Shown here in pieces: positions 1 through 13,984 of a stretch of 64,000 nt of DNA. Within the stretch, counting starts at the first letter, position 1. The number at the start of each line of letters is the position of its first letter. A program made the translations under genes and the position numbers. This DNA comes from Anoplopoma fimbria (lineage: Eukaryota; Chordata; Actinopteri; Perciformes; Anoplopomatidae). The DNA is taken from assembly GCF_027596085.1 (NCBI RefSeq), contig NC_072465.1:8494053-8558052 (forward strand), read 5' to 3'. The notes beneath the pieces are model-generated. The model saw only the letters and a list, made by a program, of their open reading frames with translations. It had not been told where the DNA came from and searched no databases.

Positions 1-1240
1 GAGCGGCGAGTCGTTGGAAGCACGTTACGACCCGCCATTGTTTCCATCAATTGTCAAAATGAAAATTAGTTGGGTTTTGACAGTACTTCTGGCGTCAAAA
101 CCACACCAGTAAAAGCTTTGTAATGTTCAGTGGGTGTGGGCGTGATGAATGAAAGGTAACCTGATTACCACCAGAGCTATTAAAATCCCTCATGTGTGAC
201 CCGCCGCTGAAACCCTCTCTGCTTAGCAGCGGGGCTGCAGATTGCCGTATGGCTCATGTTAGTCGGTGTGCGTCTCTATTGATTTGAACTGGGTTTTTTT
301 TCATAATGCGTTTAGTTCATGCAAGGCTTCCATTCATTATTTGGAATATACAATTACTAGAGCATGGTACAGTAATAGTCCTGGTTCTTTTCATTTTCTC
401 ACTCTCTCAACTGTGTCTCTTCCAGAATGCAATTATTTGGCAGGTAAAACTGTATTATGTCCTCTGTTAGGTGCAGCATGCCTCACTTCATGTCATCTTT
501 AAAACCAGGAAAACAAAATTAAAGCAGACAAATAATATTTTTTTAAACAGGACACTAGGCCTGACTTGGATCTGACACTGATGGAAACAAAACAGATGCT
601 CCTGTGGCACCTGGGAGGCAGTGTGTTTCCATCACAGCGATGCGCCCACTTCCTAATATTCGCATAACAATAGTTTGATGGAAACGTACATAAAGTTGCA
701 TATTCTTTGCATATATTCCAAGTTTTACACTAGGTGGAGTGCCTTGGTAGCTGTAAGGTTATAGTGCATTCCACATTACTGCACTATCACTGGTTCAATT
801 CCAGCCATGGACCTTGGTTGCATGTCATACCCTCTTTCTTTTTTTTTATTGGACATTTTTGTTGTTTATTTCACGTTTTGATATTTCAAATACACTTCCT
901 TATACAAACTGAAAAATAACAAGCCTTACATACTGTTAAGAGCAAACAATGAAAAGTGTAAAAAAACAACAATCTTTTGGTTATTGAGCCACAAACAAAG
1001 CCTAAAAATGTCCAATGTGGTAGAGTTCTGAGAGATCAAGAAGACCTTCATATTTGTCTGTACATCTGTTGTTCATCTGAACACTCACGTATTCAGCCAT
1101 CCAAGGCCTACATGATATAGTCAACGTATCCTCTTACAGCTGTTCACATTATATCCTACGAAGCCTGCAACGCATGTCAATTTCGGCTTGTGAAATGTCT
1201 ACAGTCTTTTCAAAATAAACTTCAATCTTCCCAGGAAAAT

Positions 1241-1415
1241 ACTTAATTAGGTTTAGGAAAAGATCGTCATTGGAGTTAAAATACCCACGGAAGTGCCGTC
1301 ACTGAGGTGCGCTAAATATGTGACAAAAACATCAACATTGACTTCTTGTCTCACATGGGGAACTGTGGTCTCCTGGCTAAGAGATGGCGGTTTGTTGGAC
1401 TCATCCAACTCCCCT
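1241..1415 (+). repeat. Repeat family alpha, copy 1 (degenerate)
   Basis: The copy begins with a GGTTTAGGAAAAGATC stretch and continues through ACAAAAACATCAACATTGAC. It ends with a TCTCCTGGCTAAGAG and TTTGTTGGACTCATCCA segment. The same ordered blocks recur at about 5580-5860 and 14190-14440, and in reverse at 36640-36740. No coding capacity is visible. I recognise the consensus loosely as a common interspersed teleost repeat. Confidence 0.55.
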
Positions 1416-2042
1416 CCTGCTCACCCAGTGTGTGATTCAGCAGCCTTTATATGTCCTAGTTCATGATACGGCACATTATTTTTCGTGTGTATTGCCACAA
1501 AGGCTGGATGAGAACAGCCTGATATAGTATAGACAGTTTTACAGCATCATTTTCTTTAACATCCGATTTATTTCATAATATCAAAATAAATACATGCAAA
1601 TACTTCATGTTATTATGTTCTTCATTTTGGTCCTGTTGCACATTTTGCTGGACTTGCTCATTTCTATTCAAATTCCTCAGATTTAACCTATGTACAAGAC
1701 ATGTTCAGGAAATCTGTTTCCTTTTTTCTACATCTTTTCACCATTTATTCATACCTTTCTGTGCTTCTTTTCATAAAATCCCAACTTTAAAACCTGTAAT
1801 CCAATTATTGCTGTCTTCTTGCCACAAAAGTCCCCATTGGGACCCTTTAATTCACTTCTTTCTGATACTTGGGGCTTGGATATCAACAATATACACAGAT
1901 GCACACATGGGATGGTTTGGCCCGAGGCAAAGCCAAAGGCTGTTTACCATCCGAAAAATGTTCACTCTTGAAAATGTTCCTCACACTACCATGGATACAC
2001 AGAGGCTACTGGCGTTGCTGTATTTGTATGTCATTTGTTTAT

Positions 2043-2325
2043 GGGGGTGGCGCAGTGGATCAGTGGTTTTTGCCTCACACCCAGTGTGGGTTTGAACCTT
2101 TGCCCCTTGCAGTTTACAAGAACTGTATTTGTCCGGGGTAAGCCTCAGTTTCTTTCCACAGTCTATAGAAATATAGGCCAGCCACTTTCTGCTACTGCTT
2201 GACTGTGTGGTGTGTTTATCTGTGTGAGCTCTATAATAAACTGGCATCCTGTTGTGAGTGTTTCTCTGCACGCTGCACACTGCTTTAGGCTCCATAGACT
2301 GTGACCTTGAATGGGAGTAAGAAAC
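2043..2325 (+). repeat. SINE-like or nonautonomous teleost repeat, near full length
   Basis: The copy opens with GGGTGGCGCAGTGGATCAGTGG, then TTGCCTCACACC and GTGTGGGTTTGAACC, which resembles a tRNA-type A box and B box. It continues with a CAGTTTCTTTCCACAGTC block, a CTATAATAAACTGGCATCCTG block and a final TAGGCTCCAT followed by GTGACCTTGAATGGGA. These ordered blocks match a very common fish interspersed repeat I know from memory. The sequence is diverged, so it is an old insertion. It ends only about 118 bp before the exon at 2444. Confidence 0.7.
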
Positions 2326-2443
2326 AAGAAAAGTAGGGCAGGGCAGGGAAAAACAATAATTTGTTTATGACAGCGCTCAGGTGTTCAAGCCTCTGACTTA
2401 TTGTACTTACTGCTTTTTTTTTGTTTTTGTTTTTTTTCTTCAG

Positions 2444-2539
2444 ACTTGGAAAACTTCAAGACTCACAGAAGAAGCTCCGTATCAGTCCGCGAGGGTCAAG
2501 GAGTGGTTCTGCTGTGCGGCCCTCCACCGCATTCTGGAG
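2444..2539 (+). CDS. cntn4: Contactin exon: start of Ig2
   Basis: The exon lies between a CAG acceptor, preceded by a tract of about 30 nt that is nearly all T, and a GGAG|GTAACA donor. It starts with two bases that complete a Tyr codon from the upstream exon, then reads [20 protein letters not shown] followed by [11 protein letters not shown], and ends one base into the next codon. It holds the first cysteine of Ig2 (LLCGPP). The (Y)LENFKT opening and the [15 protein letters not shown] block are hallmarks of the CNTN3/4/5 group. Ig2 together with Ig3 is the PTPRG-binding surface in this group. The 15.6 kb downstream intron interrupts the Asp codon after HSG. The contactin identity is secure. 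The paralogue is less so. Confidence 0.93.
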
Positions 2540-5500
2540 GTAACACCATACATTCCCATTTTTAATGACTGTTCAACACATTCGCCAAGCACACACTGGG
2601 AATGAGCTGGCTGACAGAGAGCAAGAAGTGAACGAGATTGTAATGTTTGCTGTGTGTTCAGATGGATGCAGATTGAACCTCTCTCCACCTGTGTTAATAT
2701 TCACATATTCTGTGCATTTTGACATGTCGCATTAGAGATGCTGTGTGGAAACAGCAAAATAGATCAAATAATCCTCAATTGCGCATAATAGTTGAGAGTT
2801 GACGTGCTAAAAGGATTATGGAAATTACTTTACCGAATAAGTTCTGATGTAGCTAACACTTAGCTCACATGACACTGTTTCCACTGTCGGCATCTTTTCA
2901 GGTAACCCCATAACAAATAATACAGTAGTTCTCCTGGTAAAAATTGATACCGCTTATATATGTCCAGGGCTTTTATTCTGAAATATAAGGAGTAAAGCGC
3001 TATACGCTGTGGTTGTAAATGTGGGGGGCTAAAAGCGTATTTTTTGCAGTTATAAAATAAATGCTAAGTACTTTGTGGTCATTTGTGTTGTGATGCGCCC
3101 TCAGCACAATGCATGATGGTATATAGTCCTTGTTTAATGACCATAGTTTTTACACTACTTTCCACGATCCATTGTTGGATACTTTGAGCCCACTATACAG
3201 GGTATGACAATTCTCACTATACTTTCAGACAGCACTACAAAAAGTCCACTTTATAGTGAGTAGATGAGTCATTTCGGACACAGCCTGTATTTTCCTGCAA
3301 AGTCTTTCATATTTTCTGCCTAATTGCAGCAGATGTGTCCTTTCATAGCTCCTTCTCTCCTCTTATTGGACATTCCAAATGCAACAGCTGCTTGAATTAC
3401 ATTGCCTCAATTGACAGCCACCAAACAGATTCATGCACAGGTCCGCTGGTGAAAATGCTGCTCGCCTGTAACTGATTCTAATTGTTTGGGGCTTGTATCC
3501 TTTCGGGGGTTTTACCTGGCGAAAGCTTGGCAGACTCCGTGGCAATCTGGTATTTCAGATTTATTTGCAAGCGGTCAGGCTGACACGCCTGTATTTGATT
3601 GTTATCTATGGCGTGAACAGTTGCTTCACTGACTCTTCATATCTGACAATTTGTGCTGAGGTAATTCAATTAAGGTTTGTTTTTTTGACCAATGGGGAAA
3701 TAATTCCAACATGACAGGCATCTTCAGGCACATGAAAAGCCCCCTCAAGACACTTGTCTCCACACTAATATACAGCGCCATTACAAGCTGTCAATTAGCA
3801 GTCCATTTCAGTGAGTTACATCTCTCAGCTGTAGTAGTACTATCGGCGTGTCATTCAGCTGGATAAACCAACTGGTCACTCTGCTGTTGTCATGGTCCTT
3901 CTTGCTTTGAGCAGATGCATTAAGCAGTGTTTTCGATGTGTGACTTTAATTTAAAATGTTGCTTTGACATATACTTAATCATGTCTGCATGTTTTAGACA
4001 GCCACATGATAAAAATCCGGCACGGAGAGCAACCATATTCAATAGCGACATATTCAGCGTCGGTTACATGTATCCATTCACTCACCAGGGGGAATGAAAC
4101 AGTAAACAGCAGGCACCAAATCAACAGGCTTTGCCACACCAGGCTGTTGGCACTAAACACCAACACAAATACACATTCAGCCAAGCCGCCGGTTGGTTTT
4201 GTATTCAACCTGGCACCAATGAAAAGCAATCAATCCACCGGCAAAGACCTAAGTGTTTTGCCAGTACTGGTTCTCTTTGTTGACCTGACATGTTGCTTTT
4301 TGTTACATCTAAAATGGCACTTGAATACTCCCGGTAACCTGGCAACGCTGATTTGTTTCCTCTATGTCACGGTGAAATCAAAGGGATTGCTTTGAAAGCT
4401 TAGTCAGCAAATTGGAATTTAATTTCATGTTTTGAATTAGTTTAAATTGACTTGGCCTGGAAAGGAAATGAGTGGCATGAAATGCATTAAATAAGCATGT
4501 GTCTATATAAACCCAATTATATTTGGTGATGGCTCTCCCTGTGTGTTTACTGGTCATTAATGGCAGGTCAGGACCTGTAACTGTAACAAATATATTATTA
4601 GTGATCACTCAATCTGCCTGGTCTTTTTTTTTTATGGACACTTACTGCATGTTTGAAATTTGACAAATGTTATATTATTATTTTTACTGGCTAATTTCTG
4701 AAATGTCAGTTGCATGATATAAATGGTTCTTTAGCCATTTGAAAATACTTGATTTTTTGTAGGCATAGTTTTAATTATAAGAGGGCCATGTTCCTCCATC
4801 AACATTAACACACACATTGTAGTTTATTTTGGCTCAATGCACCAAATGTGTATCAATCCACTGATGAAAATAGTCCCTAATAAATGCACCATTTCCTCCT
4901 GTTTGAGTAAAGTTTGCTAAAAACTACAGTGCCCCACTGTTTTAGCTAATTACTGTGCCTTTTTGAAAAATGATACGATTCATTTTCGACCTGTTTTTAA
5001 AGAGTTATGTTTCTGTAGGAACGGAAGAGCTTGGGGCTAAGAGCAACAGACAGGGTTGGGAAGAAAGAAACGCATTGTTAATTTTCTCTTTGTCATGGGA
5101 TTTTTTATGAAAAGCATAACAGCTATATTCTTAACTACTACTTTTTTTTAAACGTCCTACTGTTCAGCCAGTGGTTTCACTTTATTACTTTAAAATAAAT
5201 CAATGATCAGGCTCTTTTTGAATTGTGTTATCCAACACATTGAATGTCACTGCATTCACTTAATTGTTCTGCATTGCAATTTTGTCATTTACATTATTTG
5301 ATGCAGCCTTTCATTGATGCAGCTTTTCATCTTATACAGAAATGAATTAAAGCCAAGAGATGTTTGGAGGAGTAGGATGAAGACATTTACATTTCTTAAA
5401 ATGTATATCACGTATGATATTAGTATAAGTTTAAATTGAACTTCACGGCTTTCTGATCAGAAATAATTTAATGAATCGGACAATTTTTCTGAAAACCAAA

Positions 5501-5579
5501 GGATACATAGATTTTAAATGTTTCTGAACATAAAATTTGTTTCATATCAGACTTGTATCATTCTTTCAGAAACGCACAA

Positions 5580-5860
5580 TACAACGAGGTTAACTTCATT
5601 AAAAGATTGGTTAGGTTAAGGAAACAAACTTCTTGGTTAAGGTTAGAAAAAACATGAAATGAAACATTGTGTTCAAATAATAACGTAAGAAAGTAACGTA
5701 TTAACCTTGACAACGTAACTAGCGTAAATAAATAACAATCACTGTTAACAGATTTTCTTTTATGTTTACTTTTGGTTTCATATGGGACACAAACAGTGGT
5801 CCCCTGGATGAAAGTCCTATGTTTGTTTGACCCATCCACCACATCTCCCACATGTAGACT
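5580..5860 (+). repeat. Repeat family alpha, copy 2
   Basis: The order of blocks is GGTTAGGTTAAGG, CTTCTTGGTTAAGGTTAG, GTAACG-rich sequence, TTACTTTTGGTTTCATATGG and then CCTGGATGAAAGTCCTATG with GTTTGTTTGACCCATCCACC. It aligns block for block with the copies at 1241 and 14190. The minus-strand open frame at 5558-5914 lies across this repeat and is not a gene. Confidence 0.65.
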
Positions 5861-8800
5861 TTCTTGTTTTATTAGGCTTTTTACCACTTCACTTTTATAC
5901 CGCGTAACTGTCAACGTTCCCTCATAATACTAAGTTATTCGCTCCTCATTTATTGTTATACTACGCCACTTGCTAAGAACAAAACGAAAACCTTCCACAT
6001 TCAACGTATACATAGCTGCACAAAACATACAAAGCCAACATGATTTCCTGGTGTCAGGAGATAGGCATTTGTGTATGTTTTCAAATAAATTCACTGAAAC
6101 AAGATTGATGGTGTTAATGGAATACATTTTATATTCATGAAATGAAAAAATCGTGTTGATCAGTTGGCGTTTTGTAAATAACTGTCGTGATATTGGTGAG
6201 GCCATTACATGCTCCAGTTTGTGAGCAAATTTCCCTGCTTCTGAATAGAGAGAATTTCATGTTTCCCGTTGCATCAGGTTGCTTTAAGCGGGTATAATAA
6301 AGCATAGCAACTCTGCCCCAAACCCTGAATACCAAACTGTATATGAGAAAATAAGAACTGGACAAAAGATGGTGATACATATTCAGTGCTTGTAGTGCTC
6401 TATTGCATGCATAGACTCGGAGAATATCTTTTATACGTTCATTCATCTGCAATCGTATTTTTATGACAATCCTTTGACATAGAGGGGATATCTCAGTGTG
6501 GCATCAGCAGCCTGACAGCCAATAACAAGACAATAATGACTGCCGGGCCACCTTCCCTGCCTGACGAGGACCTCATTTCATTTTAATCAAATTCTGCATG
6601 TGAGTGGCACGTTCAAGAAAAAACTCTGCGCATCCCTATTCAGCACCATATGTTTGCAGACATCCCCGTAGTGGTGGGACCCCTCCGTGTATGCCCGAGG
6701 CTCTGGAGGGTCTCCACCTGCCCCGGGGGCCTCTCAGAGGACACATTATGCATGGCAGACAGCTGTCCCGCCCGCTGTATGAGGCGCGGGCCTCGTCCAT
6801 GCAGAAGGACGTGTTCGGATAGAAGAAAGAGAGCGGGGCGATGGGTGCGGATGGTGTGCTGCTAGTTGGATAGCACACATCTGCTGCATAACCCAGAAAC
6901 GACCCATCATGTTGTGTGCACGAATGTGTGTTCAATGGATGCGTGCATGTGTACTTTATCTCGAGGGCAGGTTAGTCTTTAGTGTCACTCTTTATCTACA
7001 GCAGCTTCATTAAATAAACAAAAAAATATTATTAACCAAAACCATAAATTAAAGTAAAACCAACACAGTGGCATGTAGTTTCATGGCGGTAAACTCGTGG
7101 GAGTGTCTTGGTTATGAATGTGGCACCTTCTCTCCACCCATTGTATTTGCAATTTATGACCTTCCACATTTACTTTGGTTTTAAATTGATCATAGATTAG
7201 CTACACACTGTAGCAATATTTTTCCATCAAAGAACAATGTTTAAACATGCTTCATTTTAAATTCAGAACATGCCTATTTGCCTCCACGTGGCTCGCAACA
7301 TGTTGACAGCTGAGTCGACTGCTTCCAGCTAACAGTGCTAACAGTTCAAACTACGGCAATGGTACTGATGAAGCTAGCAGTGTTTAACTGTGGGGGAACA
7401 AGGGAGTGGGTGCTAACCCTCCATCGGGACAGCGTTATGAGCTGTAACCTCAGTGTGAGTGCAGTGCAGAGCAGCTGCCTTAAGCCGGTAGGACACACTG
7501 ACATGCAATAACATGCACTAAAAGCATGTACGTCCACCCGGAGTAGCTCAGATCACAACACCCACAGAGGAGGACTGAAAATACACACAAGAATCCAGAT
7601 ATATAAGTTTACTGCAGAGCCCTTAATTAGGTATAACTTAAGTAACTGTAAGGATGTTGGATTTTGTTCAGGGCCTGAAAGAAAAGAAAAATCTAGTCCC
7701 TTAAATTTGTGGTTTGAGAAATGGTCAAAATGATCATGTAAACATTTATTAAAAATGGCATTGTAAGGAATAATTAAAGAGACATATTTAACAGAAGTGG
7801 TGGAAAATACCCATATGGGTGCTGTTCTTGACTTGAGTGTGCTCGAGTTTATCCAGTTCATGTGAAAAGTCAGTTTTTACAACTCACAGATGTGGTAGGC
7901 ACAATTTGTTTATTAATATTCTTAAAGAGTTAAAGATTGATTCTTTTTGTTTTCTACCCTTTTATAATTCCTAAAAAAAGAAACAACATTGATTTTGTTG
8001 TAAGGCAAATTGTGACTTTTAATGTCCAATACAAAAATGCAAGAGAAGATTTTTGAACCCACTGTGAGATGAAGGTAACAACACAAAAACCTCTCCATGC
8101 ACTACCAGGAAGGACCTGTGTACTCCAGTGGTGTTTGTTGACGATACTGTACGCGACTCATATTTAGCAGTTTCTCTCTTTTCTTTTTTTTTCCTGTCAG
8201 GGATTATTCTGCATTTAATCTGATTAGCAGACGACACATTTCACAATCTCCATGAGTAATCTCCTTTCACAATCCGGCATACAGTCATATTTCCCCTCTC
8301 CTCTTCATCTGTCTGGGGGACTTCAGCTCTGTGGAATCACATCACATGTCACTGTCACACCATCCGTGCCGAACCCACAGAGCCTTTTTTTTTCTTCCAA
8401 ACCCCCTTCACACTTTTGACATAATGTGACTCAGTTACCTCACAGTGAAAACAAACTTCAGTGACAAGCAGCCGGGAACATGACAGCAGCATGAAATGGG
8501 GATATAGTGCGTTTTCAGGCAGTTACACTCTGACCTGATTGGAGTTTCTAATCACGTAGGAGAAAGGTCACGGAGGAGTCTGAGTGTAGCGCGCGCACGT
8601 GTTTTCCCATAAGACGTGTGTGAGTGAGATGCTTCCTCAATCTCTTTTTAAGCTCCTTAAAGTTCACAGTACAGAGCTGCTGCTGTTGCATTTGGAGTGT
8701 GTGTGTGATTATGTGTGTGTGTGGGGTGTGAAGGTCCTGGGTTGTAGGTTCACATGTATACATCTGATGTGTGTACAGTACAGAACTATATTCACACAGT

Positions 8801-10258
8801 CCTGTTTTCGTTTTCCTTCGTGGTCGACAGTGTGTGTGAGCAGCATCCCCCCCCCCCGTCCTCTCTTGCCGGGCTGCAGTCACACGTCATGTCCTCAGGC
8901 TCCCCGGTTGCCGCCGCATAAACACAAATCCCCCGGTGCCCGCGGGGGATTTCATCCCAGAAGAAATGCGCTGTCACCTGCTGTGCAAGGGGAAAATAAC
9001 AATTGTCGAAAACATGACAGCTCGGTCCACAGCACCTAGCCTTGCTTAGCAGAGCACAGGACCGCAGGTTTTTTGAGCTGAGTCCAGAACACCCCATCCC
9101 TGGCTAGTCTGTACAGCTTTATTACCACTGGTGGGATTGTACAGTCTGAACCTACAGATTTACTTAAAGGTTCTCTTTTTTTTCCGACATTCAGAGCATG
9201 AATATAGCAGCAAACTATTGCTATGTAAAGATATAATGTAGTAATTAAGTAATTCTTCCTCTGTGTGTTTTAATCCGAGCTTCTCTGTGCTGTCTACACG
9301 TAGCCAGCCTTTTTTACGCACATCAGTGCATCTTCTGCTGCACAAGGAGTGATCAAGTTTCTGGAATAAAAAGAAGGAGACCTGTTAGCTGCAATCATCA
9401 CAAGGGTTTATTTCCAAAGACTGTGAAAAACAAAATTTCAAGCTGACAAAGTGTCTCTAAGTGTGTTTATTGTTGCTCTTGTTAAAAAATCTATTTTTCC
9501 TCGCTTGCAACAGCACAGCCGACCACTGTTACCAGCTGTCTCGTGAGTGCAGGACCATTGAGGATTCTCATACGTCCCAGCGCACCCAGTCTTACCTGTT
9601 GAAAGAATGATGCAAGCCAGCTAGTGTCTCTGTTGTGCTCTTTGTGATCTATTTTAAAGTAATTTACAGTTGCCACTACACATCCAAGTGCCAGTGGTAG
9701 ACAGATTCTAATGAACTTTAATGGTTTCTTTGATTATCATTGATCAAATTTTTACTTGTCTTGATTTTGATGGTTGATTTGATACTCTAACAACTCATAG
9801 GGAAATCTCTGTCTAGAAATATCTGTTGATGCCGCCGCCGTGTTGGGGTAAAAAATGTAACACACTTAATACTTGCACTCTTCACCACCAATGTTATTCA
9901 TTTTTGCAAATGACCTAATTAAAAGAAGTGCAAAGAGAAAAAGATCACCAAGATGCTATCTGCTTGGCAGCGAGGTAAGGGGTGCATCTCTTTTTTTTGT
10001 CCTCTGCAGGTTAAGCGAGCAGCAATCCTTTGGTGAATTTGTCCCAGGGTCTTTACCCTAATAACACACATTTATAACTTTGCATAACTGTCTGACTGTC
10101 TGTAAAGTGATCAGCATCTTAAATAAAAAAAATAGTAGAGGTTTTGGCCTTCAAAAGCACTTATGAAAAAGGACGATATCAGAAATTTTGTAGTAGAAAA
10201 CAATACCACAATACAATCGATACCACGGTAGAAAACCAAAACAGATTTAGTGTTAGAA

Positions 10259-10465
10259 ACGTAGACTGTATATAAGAAGTGGACGTAGTAACCATTGCCC
10301 ATTGATTAGTGGATCAGTATTGAAGTCTTGAGTTTTGGTTGCGCAATCTTGTTTGTTGCAACCAAAAGTGAAAGAGGGTGGAGCTATGTACAACCAAATG
10401 CTGAATAAGACATTTTTAGGCGTCCAAAAACTTTCATGAACTGAAAAACACACTGAAAAGGTTAA
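10259..10465 (+). repeat. Repeat family beta, partial copy
   Basis: It starts ACGTAGACTGTATATAAGAA, followed by GTGGACGTAGTAACC. It then carries GATCAGTATTGAAGTCTTGAG, AACCAAAAGTGAAAGAGGGTGG and GCTGAATAAGACATTTTTAGG. The same blocks open the longer copy at 22582-23092. Only the left part of the family is present here. It is a noncoding interspersed element, recognised by memory as common in spiny-rayed fish. Confidence 0.65.
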
Positions 10466-10678
10466 AGTGCTAAGACAAAAACTTGGACAACTCCCAGACA
10501 GGAAAACCCTGTGGTGGTGACCTTTCCCCAGAACAGGTCATAATTCCCACTCTATCTATTTTATCTTGTGAAATCATCTCCTTAACACAACTGTATTTAT
10601 TTGAGTTTATAGCCAAAAACTACATTTTACAAGATCACATTCGAACAAAACATGACAAGATAATACTTTACCTTAATT

Positions 10679-11215
10679 TTAATTCAATTCAATTCAAATA
10701 AATTAAATTCTATTTATTTTGTATTGTCCAAAATCACAAATTACAAATTTGCCTAACAGGGTTTTACAATCTGTACACATGCGACATCCTCTGTCCCAGA
10801 ACCCTCACATCGGCACAGGAAAAACTCCCCTAAAAAACCTTTAACGGGGCGTAAAAAAGAAAGAAACCTATGGGAGAGTGACAGAGGAGGGATCCTTCTC
10901 CCAGGATGGACAGAAATGCAATAGATGTCATGTGTACAGAATGAACCACATAACAGAGATACAACACATTCAATGTATATGACAAAAATGATTCATATAA
11001 TAAGAGCAGTAAGCAAAGTTAAGACTACTTATAAAAGCAGCAGCAATGACTATAGTATAATTAAAATAATGATATAGGGAATAGTAATAGTAATGTGACT
11101 AATAATAATAATGGTAGTAGCAGTGGGTGTCAGATGGGTCACAGCAGGTGGCACGACCACGGTCCAGATATAACCACGATTCATGGAAACCTGCAAGGCG
11201 AGATCTTATGATTTC
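10679..11215 (+). repeat. Teleost interspersed repeat with ACAGAGGAGGGATCCTTCTCCC core
   Basis: The left end is AT-rich with repeated TTCAA units. Next come GCCTAACAGGGTTTTACAATC, ACATGCGACATCCTCTGTCC, a CACAGGAAAAACTCCCC block, GACAGAGGAGGGATCC, and CAATAGATGTCATGTGTACAG. A simple AATAATAATGG-type section follows, then GGTGGCACGACCACGGTCC and ATTCATGGAAACCTGC. I recognise this ordered set as a widespread percomorph repeat, possibly a noncoding end of a retroelement. The class is uncertain. No protein is encoded. Confidence 0.6.
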
Positions 11216-13984
11216 TTTATTTTATTTAAAAGAGCATGAAAGCATCCCAATGAAACTCAATGCAACCTCTGTTAACGTTGACTGAGCTGCTAACAGCTAA
11301 CATTAACTATCACTCCTGCCGATATCACAACTGATTTATTGTTCACATTGTAACATTATCAGGGAAAAAATATGGTGTGTCCTTGACGTGTCAATAGTGA
11401 GTTTACTGCGTCCTGTCAGAATTTAGATGCCGTTAGTCTCGAGCCCCCCACCCGATGCTTCGGTACCTGCGTCACAGTACTAAAAGGAGCTCAGTACTGT
11501 ACGTCTTCTAATGTGACCAATGTCATCAGCGACCCTACCTGCTCTTACAGTCGGCAGTGGAGAGACTATAAAGAAGAGCCTCAGTGCAGATCAGGCATGA
11601 CACACCCTGCCAGTCCTGATCCCAGCACAAAGGCAGAGCGGGGTGCTGCCTCCACGCGCCACCAACACACTCCCTCTCCATCTGACAGGCCAATGTCAGA
11701 GCCTGCCAGAAATATATGGTAATTACTATCTGCAGACTCAAAGGAAAGGGGGAATGGATTAACTCAACCTGGTCGCAACGCGAGTCGTGTTTTCTAAAAC
11801 ACGACGCCTCCAAAATATGTGTTTTCTCCCAAAACGTGCAGTCCAGTTCAACCTCCTGTCTGCCACTGTGCATCAGGGGCAGCGAGGGGATGCTGAGCGC
11901 CTGTCAGTTCCTGTCTCTTTCAAAGCCGGCCGCATTAATGGGCTGCCAGTGTGACCCAGCCGCGCTCTTTGTTACTACACGATTACTGTGTTTAGGTGCG
12001 GACCTAATGCTGCCGACCTCTGTTTTCTAATGGGGAGAGACCTTTAAGGGGCACTCAAGACTGAAATCACTTGTGTGCATCTCCACTAAGAGTAGTTTTT
12101 TTTTCTAATGTGTGTGTGTTGCTCCCACTCTAGGCTTTGAAAACATAGAGCATGTGCATGCTGTCCAGTCCTGTAGAGGAAACGGTAGGACAGAGGATTC
12201 TTGGAGCCTGGAGCAGATATGGGAGCACTGCACTCAGCAACACAATGCGGGATGACGGTAGTTTATCTGAGGAGGTTGGGGGGGTGGGGGGTATTTTTCT
12301 GTTTGTTTGTTTGTCTCTGTGCAAAGAGGCAGCCTTTTCAAAGATGCTCTCACAAATCGGCAAAAGTACTGATCCTAATTTGACCAAATTGTGAGTTTGC
12401 TTTTCTCAATTGACTTTTGGGACTTTCCCGCACTTGGAGTATGGAACAGTGTTGTTTGGCTACACGGGCGCTCCTCTCTGTGGCTCTGGAAGTATTTAAA
12501 GGGGAGAAGTAGTTCACATTGTTTTACACACGCACTGTAATTGGAGAATTATCCGGCGTGGGAAGCGTTTTGTTGTAAATTTGTGCATTTTGCGGCATGT
12601 CCATGTCCCACTGCTTTGTAATTGGTTGATTAAAAATTCATCTTGTTGTCACAGTGTGCTCTTACATGTATTATTAATATGAAATGATGAGGCAGCCGAT
12701 GCAGATGATATCATGGTGCCAAAGCATCCTGATAAAACAGTAAAAACTGCAGTTGCCCTTTTGTACTGACAGATGGCTGCTTTGTTTGTTTGCCAAGAAA
12801 TATATATGTTTTGTTGTTCTTTATGAGTATAGCATGTGTCCAAATGAGTATGTATTGCTTAAAGCAGTAGGGCCAGACCCCCCCCCAGGGAGTTTTAGTG
12901 GCTGGCTTTGCTCTGGATCTGCAGCAGGAGGAAGGGAAGCAGGCCAGGGTCTGTACTGTGTAGAAATTAATCACATTACAAGACATGGCTGGCTGACGTC
13001 ACTGACTGTAACAGACACACGGGGCCTGCCAGTCGAAGCAGTCGCAATCATTGAGTGCAATTGCTCCACTTCACAGTGACTTTGTTCAGTTGTCACACTG
13101 CTGAATTTTGTTTATCTACCTTAAATCAACTGTTTGAGGGAGAAGTGGTGCTTGTCTTTTTTCATTGTTGGCTTCCATGATGCCATTTTTACGAAGCTGG
13201 AGAAACCTCTGTAAAAAATCACAAATGAACTTGATACGGAATGTAGCTGAGTGGCAGCGTTCATCCTGCATACACCCTTTTTCTTTATTGGATGACGCCA
13301 TCAGGTTTATTTGTCTACAGCGAGGTAATGGACGCATTTACAAATTAATGATTTGATGGAAATAATAGGTACACAATGAAATCAAAGGGACACTCGTCAG
13401 GGTGAGCACCTCTCAGCCTGTAAAGCACTCATGTAATGTCCTCTGTGGCACTGAAGGAGCTTTTTAAAGTCTGAAACAATAGCCCAGATGATGTCATCAG
13501 GGATCACTCTGCTTGGGTTTGGATGTATTTTGAACAAATTGCCCATGTTACAAGCTGTGGGTGTGGAGTTTAACCAATGTAGGATCTAGCATTTAACAGA
13601 TTGACTCATATTTAGAAACTAAAAGTCAGATATCTCGACCTTCCCTAGATCAATTTTGACGACCTTTGTTTCAATCTCACTCAATTTTAAAGTAGTGCAA
13701 CATCAAATTGCTAGTTTATCCCAATAAGAAACCTCAAAGCTGCACTTACAGGCACCTGCAAAAAGCTTTTGTGATAATAATAATAGTATTACTATTGTTC
13801 AAGGTTGTAAAAAATAGTTTACACACAGATGAAGCAGCAAAATGACATATTTACATGTTAAATGACTTCATCCTCACTCTTTTATGTGCCGTCTATGCAT
13901 TTTATATTACTGGAAATATTTATTATTCAAAGTTTCTTTTTAAATTTAAATTAAATGTTTTAAAAAACATATGGTCAGCATTGC

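Larger units (their letters stand above)
1..2443 (+). other. Partial intron upstream of the first visible contactin exon
   Basis: This is noncoding sequence between an unseen upstream exon, expected to complete Ig1, and the exon at 2444. It holds one copy of the repeat family alpha (about 1241-1415) and a SINE-like repeat at 2043-2325. It ends in a long T-rich polypyrimidine tract (2411-2440) before the CAG acceptor. I looked for the end of Ig1 and found no exon. The open frame at 1607-2095 has no recognisable domain and runs into the SINE-like repeat, so I treat it as chance. Confidence 0.7.

Noticed and set aside
1607..2095. 162-codon plus-strand open frame near the left edge
   Set aside because: It has no family features, and its end runs into the SINE-like repeat at 2043.
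8599..9039. 146-codon plus-strand open frame over GT-rich and C-rich sequence
   Set aside because: Low-complexity content drives the frame. A minus-strand frame overlaps it with equal (poor) support.
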